Assembly: GCA_024643545.1 (NCBI GenBank)
Contig: JAHEMR010000006.1
Coordinates: 1-64,000 of the forward strand
Reading direction: 5' to 3'
Source of the DNA: Crocinitomicaceae bacterium
Lineage (GTDB): Bacteria > Bacteroidota > Bacteroidia > Flavobacteriales_D > Crocinitomicaceae
DNA: 64,000 nucleotides
A model generated the notes under the pieces. That model was not told where the DNA came from. It saw nothing but the letters and a program-made list of their open reading frames with translations, and ran no database searches. This document shows positions 8,325 to 16,723 of this stretch, one piece after another; position 1 is the first letter of the stretch; each line of letters opens with the position of its first letter. Made by a program: the position numbers and the translations under genes.

Positions 8325-9068
8325 ATGAAAAAAATTATTTGTTGTTTGATTATAATGATCAATCTAAACGCTTTTTCCCAGCAAAAACTAGAAGTTGGTG
8401 TAGGTATTTCTAATTTTGGGCAAATTGAAAATCCGATTTCAAATTTCTATAACGTAGACTATCCGAATGGATTTAATACGGATAAATACATTAATAAGAA
8501 CAATTCAACCGTTTTAAAATACAATGTAAACTTTTCGTACAATTTGAACGATAGTTTGAATTTACGATTGAGATTGGGCTTCGGACTAAATGACAAGTTT
8601 AGGGTATTGGATTATCCTGCGTCGTTGACATACATTCATGAACAACAGTCTTTTGCGGAAATATGTCCTTCCATTGGCAAAGCTAAAAAATTCGGATCCT
8701 TCACCTTAAATGCAGGTTTGGAAATCCCGCTTTACTTCGTTTCAAGGTACAATTATTCGAATTATTCAGATATCAGAGATTCTTCTCTTCAAGTTACTAG
8801 TACGAATGAATCCTTGCAGCATATCGACGGTGGTTTTCTTGTTGGGATCAATCATTTTATCCATTTAAAGATGAAAGTCACAAAAAACATGAGTGTTTTT
8901 TCCGAGTTGAATTTCGGATTAATGTACGCTCATCTCGGAGGGAATTATCATGAGATCATAACATTGTCTTCTTCGGTACCGACTTCATATTCCTTTGAGA
9001 AAAGGTACACAAAATTGTTTTTTACAGCACCTCAAGTTCAATTGGGGGTGACCTTTGATTTGTTTTAA
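8325..9068 (+). CDS. Secreted protein, probable outer-membrane beta-barrel
   Basis: A 247-residue protein with a signal peptide (CCLIIMINLNAFSQ) followed by barrel-like strands: LEVGVGISNFGQI, YNVNFSYNLNDSLNLRLRLGFGL and FTLNAGLEIPLYF. The C-terminus, PQVQLGVTFDLF, matches the usual outer-membrane insertion strand with a terminal aromatic residue. Function is not recognised. The last 62 bases of this gene have a diverged second copy at 11719-11780, beyond four intervening genes, so this 3' end marks one border of an accessory block. The next gene starts 11 bases downstream. Confidence 0.6.
   Translation: MKKIICCLIIMINLNAFSQQKLEVGVGISNFGQIENPISNFYNVDYPNGFNTDKYINKNNSTVLKYNVNFSYNLNDSLNLRLRLGFGLNDKFRVLDYPASLTYIHEQQSFAEICPSIGKAKKFGSFTLNAGLEIPLYFVSRYNYSNYSDIRDSSLQVTSTNESLQHIDGGFLVGINHFIHLKMKVTKNMSVFSELNFGLMYAHLGGNYHEIITLSSSVPTSYSFEKRYTKLFFTAPQVQLGVTFDLF
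9007..9068 (+). repeat. 3' end of barrel gene, direct repeat of 11719-11780
   Basis: The last 62 bases of the barrel gene recur in the same orientation at 11719-11780. The first 28 bases are identical, and by hand count about 55 of 62 match. Most differences are synonymous or conservative in the shared reading frame. Confidence 0.8.
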
Positions 9069-9079
9069 TTAAATCTACC

Positions 9080-9787
9080 ATGAAATACTTATCTCTCATT
9101 ATCGTCATCCTTGTTTTTACTAGCTGTAAACCACGGAAAAAAAAGTGTTCGAGAGATTATGATCTTTATCACCCCATCTCTGTTTATCCGGTTAAAGAAA
9201 GTTATCATATTGGAGATACGATCTGGTTTGAAATGAATCTTCCGGATGTCTTTAATGTCCTTGTAACCAACAATTATTCGGGTGAAAAGTTTACAGAAAA
9301 TATAAAACTTGAAGATTTTGATTTTCGAAGAACTTTCTTACCATTTTACGAACTAGCGGATAGTTCCAAAAGAGTTTCAGAGCAGGTAAAAGGTAAATGG
9401 GACGAATCTTTTGATCCAGTTTACGTAATTGGAAATATTGTACAGGAACTACCTGATGGTCCAGAATACAAATTGATTTATCAAAACAATGCTTATCTAC
9501 TGAAAATTGGAATGATTCTCAAGAAATCTGGGGTTTTTCTTTGTGATCCATTTTTTCTTCCAAGTTATCCTATGGCATGTCTCGGTTATCTAAATGAACA
9601 AGATTTGACTCCAGAATGTGAAAAAGAAATGGTTAGCAAGATGCATTTTCCAGTAAACAAACAAGCTGATGGAACGCATCACACCAACTATCATTTGTTC
9701 GAGCAATGGATGAATCCGGATCCTTCCATAGAAGGTACAAACATCGAGCACTGGCAAAATGAAAGTTTCACGTTTGTCGTGAATTGA
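9080..9787 (+). CDS. Probable lipoprotein of unknown function
   Basis: A 235-residue protein whose N-terminus is a lipoprotein signal (YLSLIIVILVFTSC, cysteine at about residue 16) followed by the basic run KPRKKKC. The mature part contains no family I recognise. It has a pattern like SYHIGDTIWFEMNLP near residues 41-55, common in extracellular beta-rich domains of Bacteroidota lipoproteins, and a C-terminal half with several cysteines (CDPFF, ACLGY, CEKEM). It begins 11 bases after the barrel gene and is the first gene of a block of four bordered on the right by a ghost copy of that gene's 3' end. Confidence 0.6.
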   Translation: MKYLSLIIVILVFTSCKPRKKKCSRDYDLYHPISVYPVKESYHIGDTIWFEMNLPDVFNVLVTNNYSGEKFTENIKLEDFDFRRTFLPFYELADSSKRVSEQVKGKWDESFDPVYVIGNIVQELPDGPEYKLIYQNNAYLLKIGMILKKSGVFLCDPFFLPSYPMACLGYLNEQDLTPECEKEMVSKMHFPVNKQADGTHHTNYHLFEQWMNPDPSIEGTNIEHWQNESFTFVVN

Positions 9788-9802
9788 AAACAAATCCAAG
9801 AA

Positions 9803-10537
9803 ATGAAAGATATGTGGAGTTTAAAAAAGTTGGCGTATTTGGATGAAACGTTTCATGAAATTTTTACGATTTGGAAGTTGCCGCAGGATGGCAAATCTAG
9901 CGGGCGAATATTGCCTGTTAGTGTGAACAACTGTTCCAAACTACTATGGATATTCATTTTTTACTCCTTGTTTTCCTGTTCAAATTCACTTGAGAAAAAC
10001 GAAAAATCCGTCAAGGCGAAAACAGCGCTTCAAATAGAGCGAGAATTATATGCGAAATTCTTGAGGAATTTGGAAAAAACACTTTGGACGAGTCCGCACT
10101 TTGTCAGAACAAAAGATCCACTGGAAGGCGGATGGCGAATTGTCGATGTTACGGGTAAATTCATCATCCAATCGACTCATAATTTTACGGAAAATCCAGA
10201 CACATCCTTGACGTCTTATGAATTGAAGATCATTGAACTCGACAATCCCCTCACGAACCAGCATGCAAAAGATTTCACCTTACCTATTCAGGTAGAAATG
10301 AGGAATGGACGAACAGACATCATTCCGTTGGAATTTTATTATGAACCTAAAACGACATTCAGCTATAGGGAAAGAATCTTTTATTTTCCATTTGCCGAAG
10401 GAATCATTGTGAACTATCGCACGGTGGACAATGATGAATTTCACTTAACTTGGGAAGCTGATCGTATAGTTCAGGAAACAAATGAGCACATTGAATTAGA
10501 AATAACGAAAAAACTACTTTGGAAAAAGGTGAAGTGA
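9803..10537 (+). CDS. Probable lipoprotein of unknown function
   Basis: The longest frame starts with ATG at 9803 (244 residues), but the first 40 residues look unlike an export signal. A GTG at 9923 would give MNNCSKLLWIFIFYSLFSC, a proper lipoprotein signal with the lipobox LFSC, so 9923 is an attractive alternative start (204 residues). The mature protein is a mixed polar sequence without recognisable motifs; GGWRIVDVTGKFIIQST near the middle suggests a beta-rich fold. It is 15 bases downstream of the previous lipoprotein gene, so the two are probably co-transcribed. Confidence 0.55.
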   Translation: MKDMWSLKKLAYLDETFHEIFTIWKLPQDGKSSGRILPVSVNNCSKLLWIFIFYSLFSCSNSLEKNEKSVKAKTALQIERELYAKFLRNLEKTLWTSPHFVRTKDPLEGGWRIVDVTGKFIIQSTHNFTENPDTSLTSYELKIIELDNPLTNQHAKDFTLPIQVEMRNGRTDIIPLEFYYEPKTTFSYRERIFYFPFAEGIIVNYRTVDNDEFHLTWEADRIVQETNEHIELEITKKLLWKKVK

Positions 10538-10717
10538 ATCCAAGTTACTAACTTTTCAAAAAAGGAATTTAACATCATCAGCCATTGCATATCTAATTTC
10601 TCAATTCAATTTTAGAACAAATACTAGGGTTGCATGACTTGGAAAGAATTTTATTTACATACTGTTATACGCAGATAATAGAACGAATACGTACGAAACG
10701 AATCAAATAAAATTAAA

Positions 10718-10897
10718 ATGACCCAAACAAAATTCATTGTGTTCTTCCTCATAAATTCGGTCATATTTGGAGGCATCAATGTACTTTTTGATGTCTTCTT
10801 CTCTCGAAACATCGATTGGACAGGAGCCATCATAAAAAGCATTTTGTTCGGAGTGCTTAATACCTTGTTCTACCGAAAAAAAATACAAAAACAATAA
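10718..10897 (+). CDS. Small membrane protein, 59 residues
   Basis: An ATG-started frame of 59 codons reading MTQTKFIVFFLINSVIFGG and onward to a basic end (YRKKIQKQ). It has two hydrophobic segments, residues 6-28 and about 36-51, separated by the polar patch SRNIDWTG. The leader is A-rich (AAATAAAATTAAA just before ATG), as at other starts in this genome. It fills a gap of 415 bases between two lipoprotein genes. I do not recognise a family. Two predicted helices, a positive tail and the tidy fit in the gap favour a real gene over chance. About 180 bases on its left hold nothing I can identify. Confidence 0.6.
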   Translation: MTQTKFIVFFLINSVIFGGINVLFDVFFSRNIDWTGAIIKSILFGVLNTLFYRKKIQKQ

Positions 10898-10952
10898 AAG
10901 GAAGTTCTCAGTGGTGCGTATTCCACTTTGAATTGTTATTTTTATTCAAACT

Positions 10953-11531
10953 ATGAAATTTTTTTCTTTTCTGATTTTAGCATCTGTACTCTCATCTTGT
11001 ACAATCATTCGCATTCTTCAATTATCGGAACCAAATGAAGAGTCCGTACAAGAAGTGAACAAATTCTTAAAACACTATAACTTTGACTATAGTGTATTTG
11101 CAGATGATTCCAAGTATTGGATGCAAAAATCAAAAGCATATGGGATCAATGATGACACCAGCAAATCCTCCCAAGTCCAACTTCGGATTTACCATCCAGA
11201 TGGCAGCTTGTATTCCGCCTATTCACAATGTATGGGAGATTTTAATGATCGAAATTTTGTCGATAGTTTCCCTCTCAAAAAAAACGATTATCCATATATC
11301 AATACGCAATTGAACTTTAAAAATGAGCTGGAATTTCTCGCACTGAACTCAGAAACAAAAGATCAGATTTTACGTCAATCCATGCATCAAAAATACACGT
11401 ATGTGGTATATTACGCGATTTGGACAAGTTGGGCAGCGAAACATGTCCTAAAGCAAGTATCAAAGATTAAAAAGAAACATCCAACGGAGGTCCTTGTGCT
11501 GTTGGTGAATGTCGCTAGGGACAAACAATAA
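10953..11531 (+). CDS. Probable lipoprotein with a degenerate thioredoxin-like tail
   Basis: A 192-residue protein with a lipoprotein signal (FFSFLILASVLSSC, cysteine near residue 16). Near residue 150 a segment YVVYYAIWTSWAAKHVLKQV resembles the beta strand and helix of a thioredoxin fold, where the active site CxxC would lie, but both cysteines are missing. If that reading is right, the protein cannot be an active thiol oxidoreductase. The middle part is unrecognised. It is the last gene of the block between the barrel gene and its ghost 3' end. The thioredoxin assignment is tentative. Confidence 0.5.
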   Translation: MKFFSFLILASVLSSCTIIRILQLSEPNEESVQEVNKFLKHYNFDYSVFADDSKYWMQKSKAYGINDDTSKSSQVQLRIYHPDGSLYSAYSQCMGDFNDRNFVDSFPLKKNDYPYINTQLNFKNELEFLALNSETKDQILRQSMHQKYTYVVYYAIWTSWAAKHVLKQVSKIKKKHPTEVLVLLVNVARDKQ

Positions 11532-11718
11532 ATACCATACCAGGAACTAAACGCAAACTAACCATTCAATCCGTCAACGTTAAGTCTTTCAAAACATCAT
11601 GCATTAAACCTCTTTTCAGCGCATCATCTGTATGGTCATTTTGGCAATGAACGCTTCATTTGTTTCGGAAATAACGTTTAGCAGTTACGAACCGTAAATG
11701 CGTAGCTAAAAAAAGAAG
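11532..11718. other. Intergenic stretch without a recognisable gene
   Basis: I see no start codon followed by a plausible reading frame on either strand in these bases, and no hairpin with a T-run. It leads into the ghost 3' end at 11719. Confidence 0.5.
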
Positions 11719-11780
11719 ACACAAAATTGTTTTTTACAGCACCTCAGGTTCAATCTGGGATCACGTTTGATCTGTTTTAA
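11719..11780 (+). pseudogene. Ghost 3' end of a barrel gene related to 8325-9068
   Basis: Read in frame from 11721 this gives TKLFFTAPQVQSGITFDLF and a TAA stop. The living gene at 8325-9068 ends TKLFFTAPQVQLGVTFDLF. Nothing upstream continues the homology as a reading frame, so only the last 20 or so codons remain. Differences are CAA/CAG, ACC/ACG and TTG/CTG (silent), V/I (conservative) and L/S, so both copies diverged under selection before this one was truncated. It may be the remains of a tandem paralogue, or a donor allele left by recombination. Confidence 0.75.
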
Positions 11781-11913
11781 CGGAATAATAAAACAAGTGC
11801 AGTTTACAAAAATCAAGCACTGCAAAATTTTTTCTTCACAAATCCTTCATGTTCTTAAAACTGATTTAACCTTGGATTTACATTGCAATCACATCTGAGG
11901 GGTAATCTTGCAT

Positions 11914-12276
11914 ATGAAAAAATTGATTGTCCTTTCTCTCATTGTCACGTTCTTCTCATGTGAAAAAGAACATGTCTCACCGAATACCACCGAATATGTT
12001 CCATGTGTCATCAGTGATTCGGTTTCCTTTCAATCCGAAGTATTTCCCATCATTACGGATTATTGTATGCCTTGTCACAGTAATCCAGGAGCAGGTGGAG
12101 TGAATTTCGACACGTACGCGGAGATTTTACCATTTGCGCTTTCTGGACAACTCGTCCAAACTTTAATTCACGACACTACAGGAATTATCATGCCTCCATT
12201 GCCCTCGAATGGACCAGATTCATGTGGTGTAAAAATCATTAAACGTTGGATTGACCAAGGAGCTTTGAATAATTAA
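11914..12276 (+). CDS. Lipoprotein with one cytochrome c-type CxxCH motif
   Basis: A 120-residue protein. A TTG two codons upstream is in frame, but ATG at 11914 directly begins the lipoprotein signal MKKLIVLSLIVTFFSC. The mature part has PIITDYCMPCHSNPGAGGV, a CxxCH heme-binding motif of the kind found in small c-type cytochrome domains of Bacteroidota (often annotated as cytochrome c domain or planctomycete-type). A downstream MPPLP is a candidate for the distal methionine ligand. It probably sits in the periplasm as a lipid-anchored electron carrier or a degenerate relative. Its stop overlaps that of the convergent binding-protein gene by four bases (TTAA). Confidence 0.65.
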   Translation: MKKLIVLSLIVTFFSCEKEHVSPNTTEYVPCVISDSVSFQSEVFPIITDYCMPCHSNPGAGGVNFDTYAEILPFALSGQLVQTLIHDTTGIIMPPLPSNGPDSCGVKIIKRWIDQGALNN

Positions 12277-13046
12277 GGAAATAAATTCTCAAAATAATTC
12301 GCTGCCAACTTCATCCGTGATCCGTACCATGAGCACATTTCGCCATCAATCATCCGAATGTCTGCTTTGGGAAACATTTCTTGAAACTTTTGAAGGTGAT
12401 TTTCTTTGAAGGGATAAGGTTCTGAACTGAGAAAAACGACCTCTGGTTGCACGTTAGGACATTCAGTCAACGCGGGATAACGTTCCAAGTCACAGGCGTT
12501 TTTGTAGCCAATTTTCGTTAACATGGAATCAATAAAAGTGTTTTTTCCTGTTAAAAATGCGGGTTCATCCCAAATGAAATATAGGAAGGTTTTTTGTTGA
12601 CCGAGGTTTTCAAGGGGAGCAAATGCTTCGGTGATTTCTTCGACTAAAAACTCTGCTTCGTCCTTGCGGTTAACGATATCACCTAGGACATCAATCATGT
12701 TTAAAGCGTCATCAAAGGTGGAAATATCACTCATCCAAATAGGGAATTCTTTTTCCAAGGCTTCGATGTCCTCTTTTGTGTTTTCTTCTTTGTTTCCAAT
12801 GATGAAATCAGGTTGCAAAGAGCGAATGAGTTCGATGTTCAATTGCTTTGTTCCACCCACGCGCTGTTTGACACGAAACCATGCGGCAGGATGAATGCAA
12901 AACTTGGTGATGCCAATCACTTCATCGCTTAAACCCAAATCGTAAAACAATTCCGTTTGCGATGGAACCAAGGAAATAATTCGCTTGGGCTCCAGGGGAA
13001 TGCGAACACTTCGCCCCATTTGATCGACGAAGTTTCTACCGATCAT
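12273..13046 (-). CDS. BtuF-like helical-backbone metal-receptor (ABC substrate-binding) protein
   Basis: A 257-residue protein of the periplasmic-binding-protein-2 family that handles cobalamin, heme or iron-chelates. Key features are RIISLVPSQTELFYDLGL (residues 22-39), then VIGITKFCIHP, VGGTKQLNIELIRSLQPD and a C-terminal half with FLSSEPYPFKENHL. There is no signal peptide or lipobox, which is odd for an ABC receptor but common for Bacteroidota members of this group. No permease or ATPase gene is adjacent. Its ATG overlaps the stop of the cystathionine beta-synthase gene by one base (TAATG), so the two are translationally coupled. Substrate unknown. Confidence 0.7.
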   Translation of the reverse strand: MIGRNFVDQMGRSVRIPLEPKRIISLVPSQTELFYDLGLSDEVIGITKFCIHPAAWFRVKQRVGGTKQLNIELIRSLQPDFIIGNKEENTKEDIEALEKEFPIWMSDISTFDDALNMIDVLGDIVNRKDEAEFLVEEITEAFAPLENLGQQKTFLYFIWDEPAFLTGKNTFIDSMLTKIGYKNACDLERYPALTECPNVQPEVVFLSSEPYPFKENHLQKFQEMFPKADIRMIDGEMCSWYGSRMKLAANYFENLFP

Positions 13047-14407
13047 TAGGAAATAGCTGAAATAACGTCGTAACGTGAAACAATGTGAAACTTACCGTTT
13101 TCCAATTGCACCAAAACAGCTGGCGTTTGCTTGTTGATCAACTTGCAAATGTCCTCAATGTGCGTTGCGTGATTGACCACTGGAAAAGGCGCGTTCATGA
13201 TGGATGAAATCGGTGCGTCGCGCAAAGCAGGATCTTCCACCAATAATTGGTACACATGACTGTCGTCAATAGACCCAACAAAAACGCCATCTTTCATCAC
13301 CGGAATTTGACTAATTCCGTAGTTGCGCATTTTCGCAATGGCATGAGAAACCAATTCCTCCGCATACAATGAAACCAATGGTTTATCTGCATGTTTCGCA
13401 ACCAAGTCCGCTGCCGTTAGGATGTTTTCTTCTAAGAATCCGCGTTCACGCATCCAATCGTCGTTGAATATTTTTCCAATGTAACGACTTCCATGGTCGT
13501 GGAATAATACCACCACCACATCATCTGCAGTCAATTGGTCTTTTAATTGGATCAATCCTTTGATCGCCGAACCAGCAGAGTTCCCAACGAAAATCCCTTC
13601 TTCTCGGGCAATTCTTCTCGTGTAAACCGCCGCATCTTTGTCGGTTACTTTTTCAAATAAATCGATTACGTCAAAATCAACGTTTGCAGGAAGAATGTCC
13701 TCGCCAATTCCTTCCGTAATGTATGGATAGATTTCGTTTTCATCGAAAATTCCTGTTTCCTTGTACTTTTTAAATACGGATCCATAGGTATCAATTCCCC
13801 AAATCTTGATGTTCGGATTTTTCTCTTTCAAGTATTTTCCAACGCCAGAAATAGTTCCACCGGTTCCTACTCCCACAACGAAGTGTGTGATTTTTCCTTC
13901 TGTTTGTTCCCAAATCTCGGGACCAGTTGATTCGTAATGTGCCTGACGGTTCGATAAATTATCGTATTGATTTACGTACCAAGAATTTGGAATCTCTTGT
14001 GCCAAACGACGAGATACGGAATAGTATGAACGTGGATCCGTTGGCTCAACCGCTGTCGGACAAACCACTACTTCTGCACCAACTGCACGAAGAATGTCCA
14101 TTTTCTCTTTGGATTGTTTGTCGTTCAAGACACAAATCAACTTATATCCTTTAATGATTGCTGCTAATGCCAGTCCCATTCCTGTATTTCCGGAAGTTCC
14201 TTCGATGATGGTTCCACCTGGATGTAACAATCCTGCTGACTCCGCGTCTTCAATCATTTTTACCGCCATTCTATCTTTGACAGAATTTCCCGGATTCGTT
14301 GTTTCTACTTTCGCGAAAACTTGAGCGGGAATATCAGCGGTTAATTTATTGATGCGCACCAATGGCGTATTCCCAATGGTTTCGAGGATGTTATTGTAGA
14401 CTTTCAT
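13046..14407 (-). CDS. Cystathionine beta-synthase (pyridoxal-phosphate enzyme with two CBS domains)
   Basis: A 453-residue enzyme joining serine and homocysteine to cystathionine (transsulfuration), or acting as a cysteine synthase. The start is placed at MKVYNNILETIGNTPLVR; the open frame upstream is not coding. The pyridoxal-phosphate lysine is K44 in NPGNSVKDR. EGTSGNTGMGLA and GVGTGGTISG are the substrate and phosphate-binding loops. Residues from about 330 to the end form two CBS domains (LVSHAIAKMRNYGISQIPVM and a second unit), as in the regulated beta-synthases rather than plain CysK. The downstream BtuF-like gene overlaps by one base. About 100 bases separate the start from the divergent hexosaminidase gene. 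Confidence 0.9.
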   Translation of the reverse strand: MKVYNNILETIGNTPLVRINKLTADIPAQVFAKVETTNPGNSVKDRMAVKMIEDAESAGLLHPGGTIIEGTSGNTGMGLALAAIIKGYKLICVLNDKQSKEKMDILRAVGAEVVVCPTAVEPTDPRSYYSVSRRLAQEIPNSWYVNQYDNLSNRQAHYESTGPEIWEQTEGKITHFVVGVGTGGTISGVGKYLKEKNPNIKIWGIDTYGSVFKKYKETGIFDENEIYPYITEGIGEDILPANVDFDVIDLFEKVTDKDAAVYTRRIAREEGIFVGNSAGSAIKGLIQLKDQLTADDVVVVLFHDHGSRYIGKIFNDDWMRERGFLEENILTAADLVAKHADKPLVSLYAEELVSHAIAKMRNYGISQIPVMKDGVFVGSIDDSHVYQLLVEDPALRDAPISSIMNAPFPVVNHATHIEDICKLINKQTPAVLVQLENGKFHIVSRYDVISAIS

Positions 14408-14506
14408 TCGTTGATTTTGGACAAAGTTAATGAATTGAACGAAGGCAGGAAGGTAATTTTCAATTCGAAGATCAAAAAGCAGACAAAAAACACCTAATTT
14501 TAAAGA

Positions 14507-16720
14507 ATGAAAAATGTGATTTACTTTCTTTTCTGCTGGATGATTGTACCTGTATACGGACAAATCTCGAGCATTCTCCCCTCACCTGTTACCTACGTGG
14601 AAAGTGAAGGGACTTTTCAACTAAACCAAGCATTAACGGTGAATCCTTCGGAAATACATCCGGGACTTCTCGCGCAATTCACATTCCTCGGAGAGACCTT
14701 TCAAGGATTAACGATTCAAACGGATGTTCAAAATGGAATGGTGAATTTCAAGAAATTGGAAAATGTCAAACAAGACTCGTACAGTATCAATGTCGCTGAT
14801 CGCATTACGATTTCCTATTCAAGCGATGCATCATGTTATTATGCGATGACTTCACTCATGCAATTAATGAAGCGCAACGAAAATGGACTTTCCATTCCGA
14901 AATGTTTTGTGAAGGATTATCCGAATTACCAATGGCGTGGACTGCATTTAGATGTCGCGCGTCATTTCTTTACAGTGGAAGAAGTCAAACGATTTATTGA
15001 CTTGATGTCTTTCTACAAATTCAACACTTTCCATTGGCATTTAACCGATGACCAAGGATGGCGCATTGAAATCAAAAAGTATCCCAAATTGACAGAAATC
15101 GGCGCGTGGAGAGACAGTACGGTGAACGAACATTACACAACAACTCCAAGAACCTATACCAAACAACGCTACGGTGGATTCTACACGCAAGAACAAATCA
15201 AAGAAGTCGTGGCGTATGCAGCAGAGAAATACGTGACCATTGTTCCAGAAATCGAAATGCCTGGACATGCACGCGCGGCTTTGGCGGCGTATCCTGAATT
15301 CTCATGTACGGGCAAACAACAAGGCGTGGAAGGACTTTGGGGAATTTTCGATGACATCTTCTGCTCCAAACCGGAAAGCATTCAGTTCCTACAGGATATT
15401 TTATCCGAAGTCATTCCATTGTTTCCAGGTGAATACATTCACATCGGTGGAGACGAAGCACCAAAAACACGTTGGCACAATTGTCCAAAATGTCAAGGAA
15501 TCATGTCCGCAAATCACTTGAAGGATGAACATGAATTGCAAAGTTATTTCATTCGTCAAATGGACGCGTTTGTTACGTCCAAAGGAAAGAAAATGATTGG
15601 TTGGGACGAAATCCTCGAAGGTGGACTTTCTCCAAATGCAGCGGTGATGTCTTGGCGTGGTTTCGACGGTGGACTCGAAGCAGCGAAGCAAGGACATTAT
15701 GTCGTGATGACACCGGGATCGCATTGTTATTTTGACCATTACCAAGGAAAAGGAAAGGATGAGCCTTTGGCGATTGGCGGTTACACCTCACTTGAAAAAG
15801 TGCTGTCGTTTAATCCTTGTCCTGCCGATGCAAGTCCGGAAGTAGCTGCGTATATTTTAGGTGGACAAGCAAACATCTGGACCGAATACATCGCTACTTT
15901 TTCCAAAGTTGAATACATGACGTATCCACGTGCGATTGCTTTGAGTGAAGCCTTGTGGAGCACGAATAGACTGAAATACCCTGATTTTTTAAGCGTTCTT
16001 GTACAAACACATTTTCCGTTGTTAGATCATTGGAAAGTCAACTATTCCAAAAGTGCGCTGAAAGCTTCTTTGAAAACCATTCGTACCAATACTGGAATCG
16101 AATTACAGTCCACCGGAATGTTGATCGAAGAAGGAAAACTGAAGGAATCAACACTTTCTTTTCCCGTAACGCGCACGAAAAAGAAAACCAAAAAAGCAGA
16201 GTTCACCATTCATCCGGAGGACCCCAGTATTACACAGCACATTGTCATTACGAATCACCTGGCTCTTGGCGCAAAAGTGAATTACTTGACACAACCGAGT
16301 CCAAAATACAATGCAAGCGACGTTGTGTTATTCGATGGCCAATACGGTGCGCGTCCATGGAAAGGACACGAATGGATTGGATTCGACACAAATGTCATTG
16401 TATTGGAAATTGACCTTGGAAAAGTGACGAATATACACGAAGTAAAAGTGAGTTTCCTACAAGACGAAAACAGTTGGATCCATGCGCCTTATCAATTGGA
16501 AATCGCATCCGTATTACCCAAACGAAACAATGGAATCGGAATGGGCGAAGGAGTAAGCCTAGATGGATATGCTCCAAACTCAGAAATCTGGAATCTTCCC
16601 TACAAAGGAAAAACGCAAATCCTTCGATTGACTATTACGGGTTCACCAACCATCCCATCGGGTCTTCCCGGTGAAGGAAACATGCCTTGGATTTTCATCG
16701 ATGAAATTCAAATCAATTAA
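14507..16720 (+). CDS. Beta-N-acetylhexosaminidase, GH20 family
   Basis: A 737-residue exported glycosidase removing terminal N-acetylglucosamine or N-acetylgalactosamine. A signal peptide (residues 1-19, ending PVYGQ) is followed by a GH20b-like N-terminal domain. The catalytic barrel has YQWRGLHLDVARHFF, FNTFHWHLTDDQGWRIEIKK and IHIGGDEAPKTRW, with the catalytic pair D316-E317. GWDEILEGGLSPNAAVMSWRG and YILGGQANIWTEYI complete the active-site region. The C-terminal 180 residues include a beta-sandwich with YDGQ/FDGQYGARPWKGHEW that could bind carbohydrate. It is likely periplasmic or surface-exposed, acting in chitin or peptidoglycan fragment use. Confidence 0.93.
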   Translation: MKNVIYFLFCWMIVPVYGQISSILPSPVTYVESEGTFQLNQALTVNPSEIHPGLLAQFTFLGETFQGLTIQTDVQNGMVNFKKLENVKQDSYSINVADRITISYSSDASCYYAMTSLMQLMKRNENGLSIPKCFVKDYPNYQWRGLHLDVARHFFTVEEVKRFIDLMSFYKFNTFHWHLTDDQGWRIEIKKYPKLTEIGAWRDSTVNEHYTTTPRTYTKQRYGGFYTQEQIKEVVAYAAEKYVTIVPEIEMPGHARAALAAYPEFSCTGKQQGVEGLWGIFDDIFCSKPESIQFLQDILSEVIPLFPGEYIHIGGDEAPKTRWHNCPKCQGIMSANHLKDEHELQSYFIRQMDAFVTSKGKKMIGWDEILEGGLSPNAAVMSWRGFDGGLEAAKQGHYVVMTPGSHCYFDHYQGKGKDEPLAIGGYTSLEKVLSFNPCPADASPEVAAYILGGQANIWTEYIATFSKVEYMTYPRAIALSEALWSTNRLKYPDFLSVLVQTHFPLLDHWKVNYSKSALKASLKTIRTNTGIELQSTGMLIEEGKLKESTLSFPVTRTKKKTKKAEFTIHPEDPSITQHIVITNHLALGAKVNYLTQPSPKYNASDVVLFDGQYGARPWKGHEWIGFDTNVIVLEIDLGKVTNIHEVKVSFLQDENSWIHAPYQLEIASVLPKRNNGIGMGEGVSLDGYAPNSEIWNLPYKGKTQILRLTITGSPTIPSGLPGEGNMPWIFIDEIQIN

Positions 16721-16723
16721 CGA

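Noticed and set aside
14408-14563. Upstream extension of the cystathionine beta-synthase frame by 52 codons
   Set aside because: The extension has no similarity to the enzyme, overlaps the divergent hexosaminidase start, and ATG at 14407 gives the normal N-terminus.
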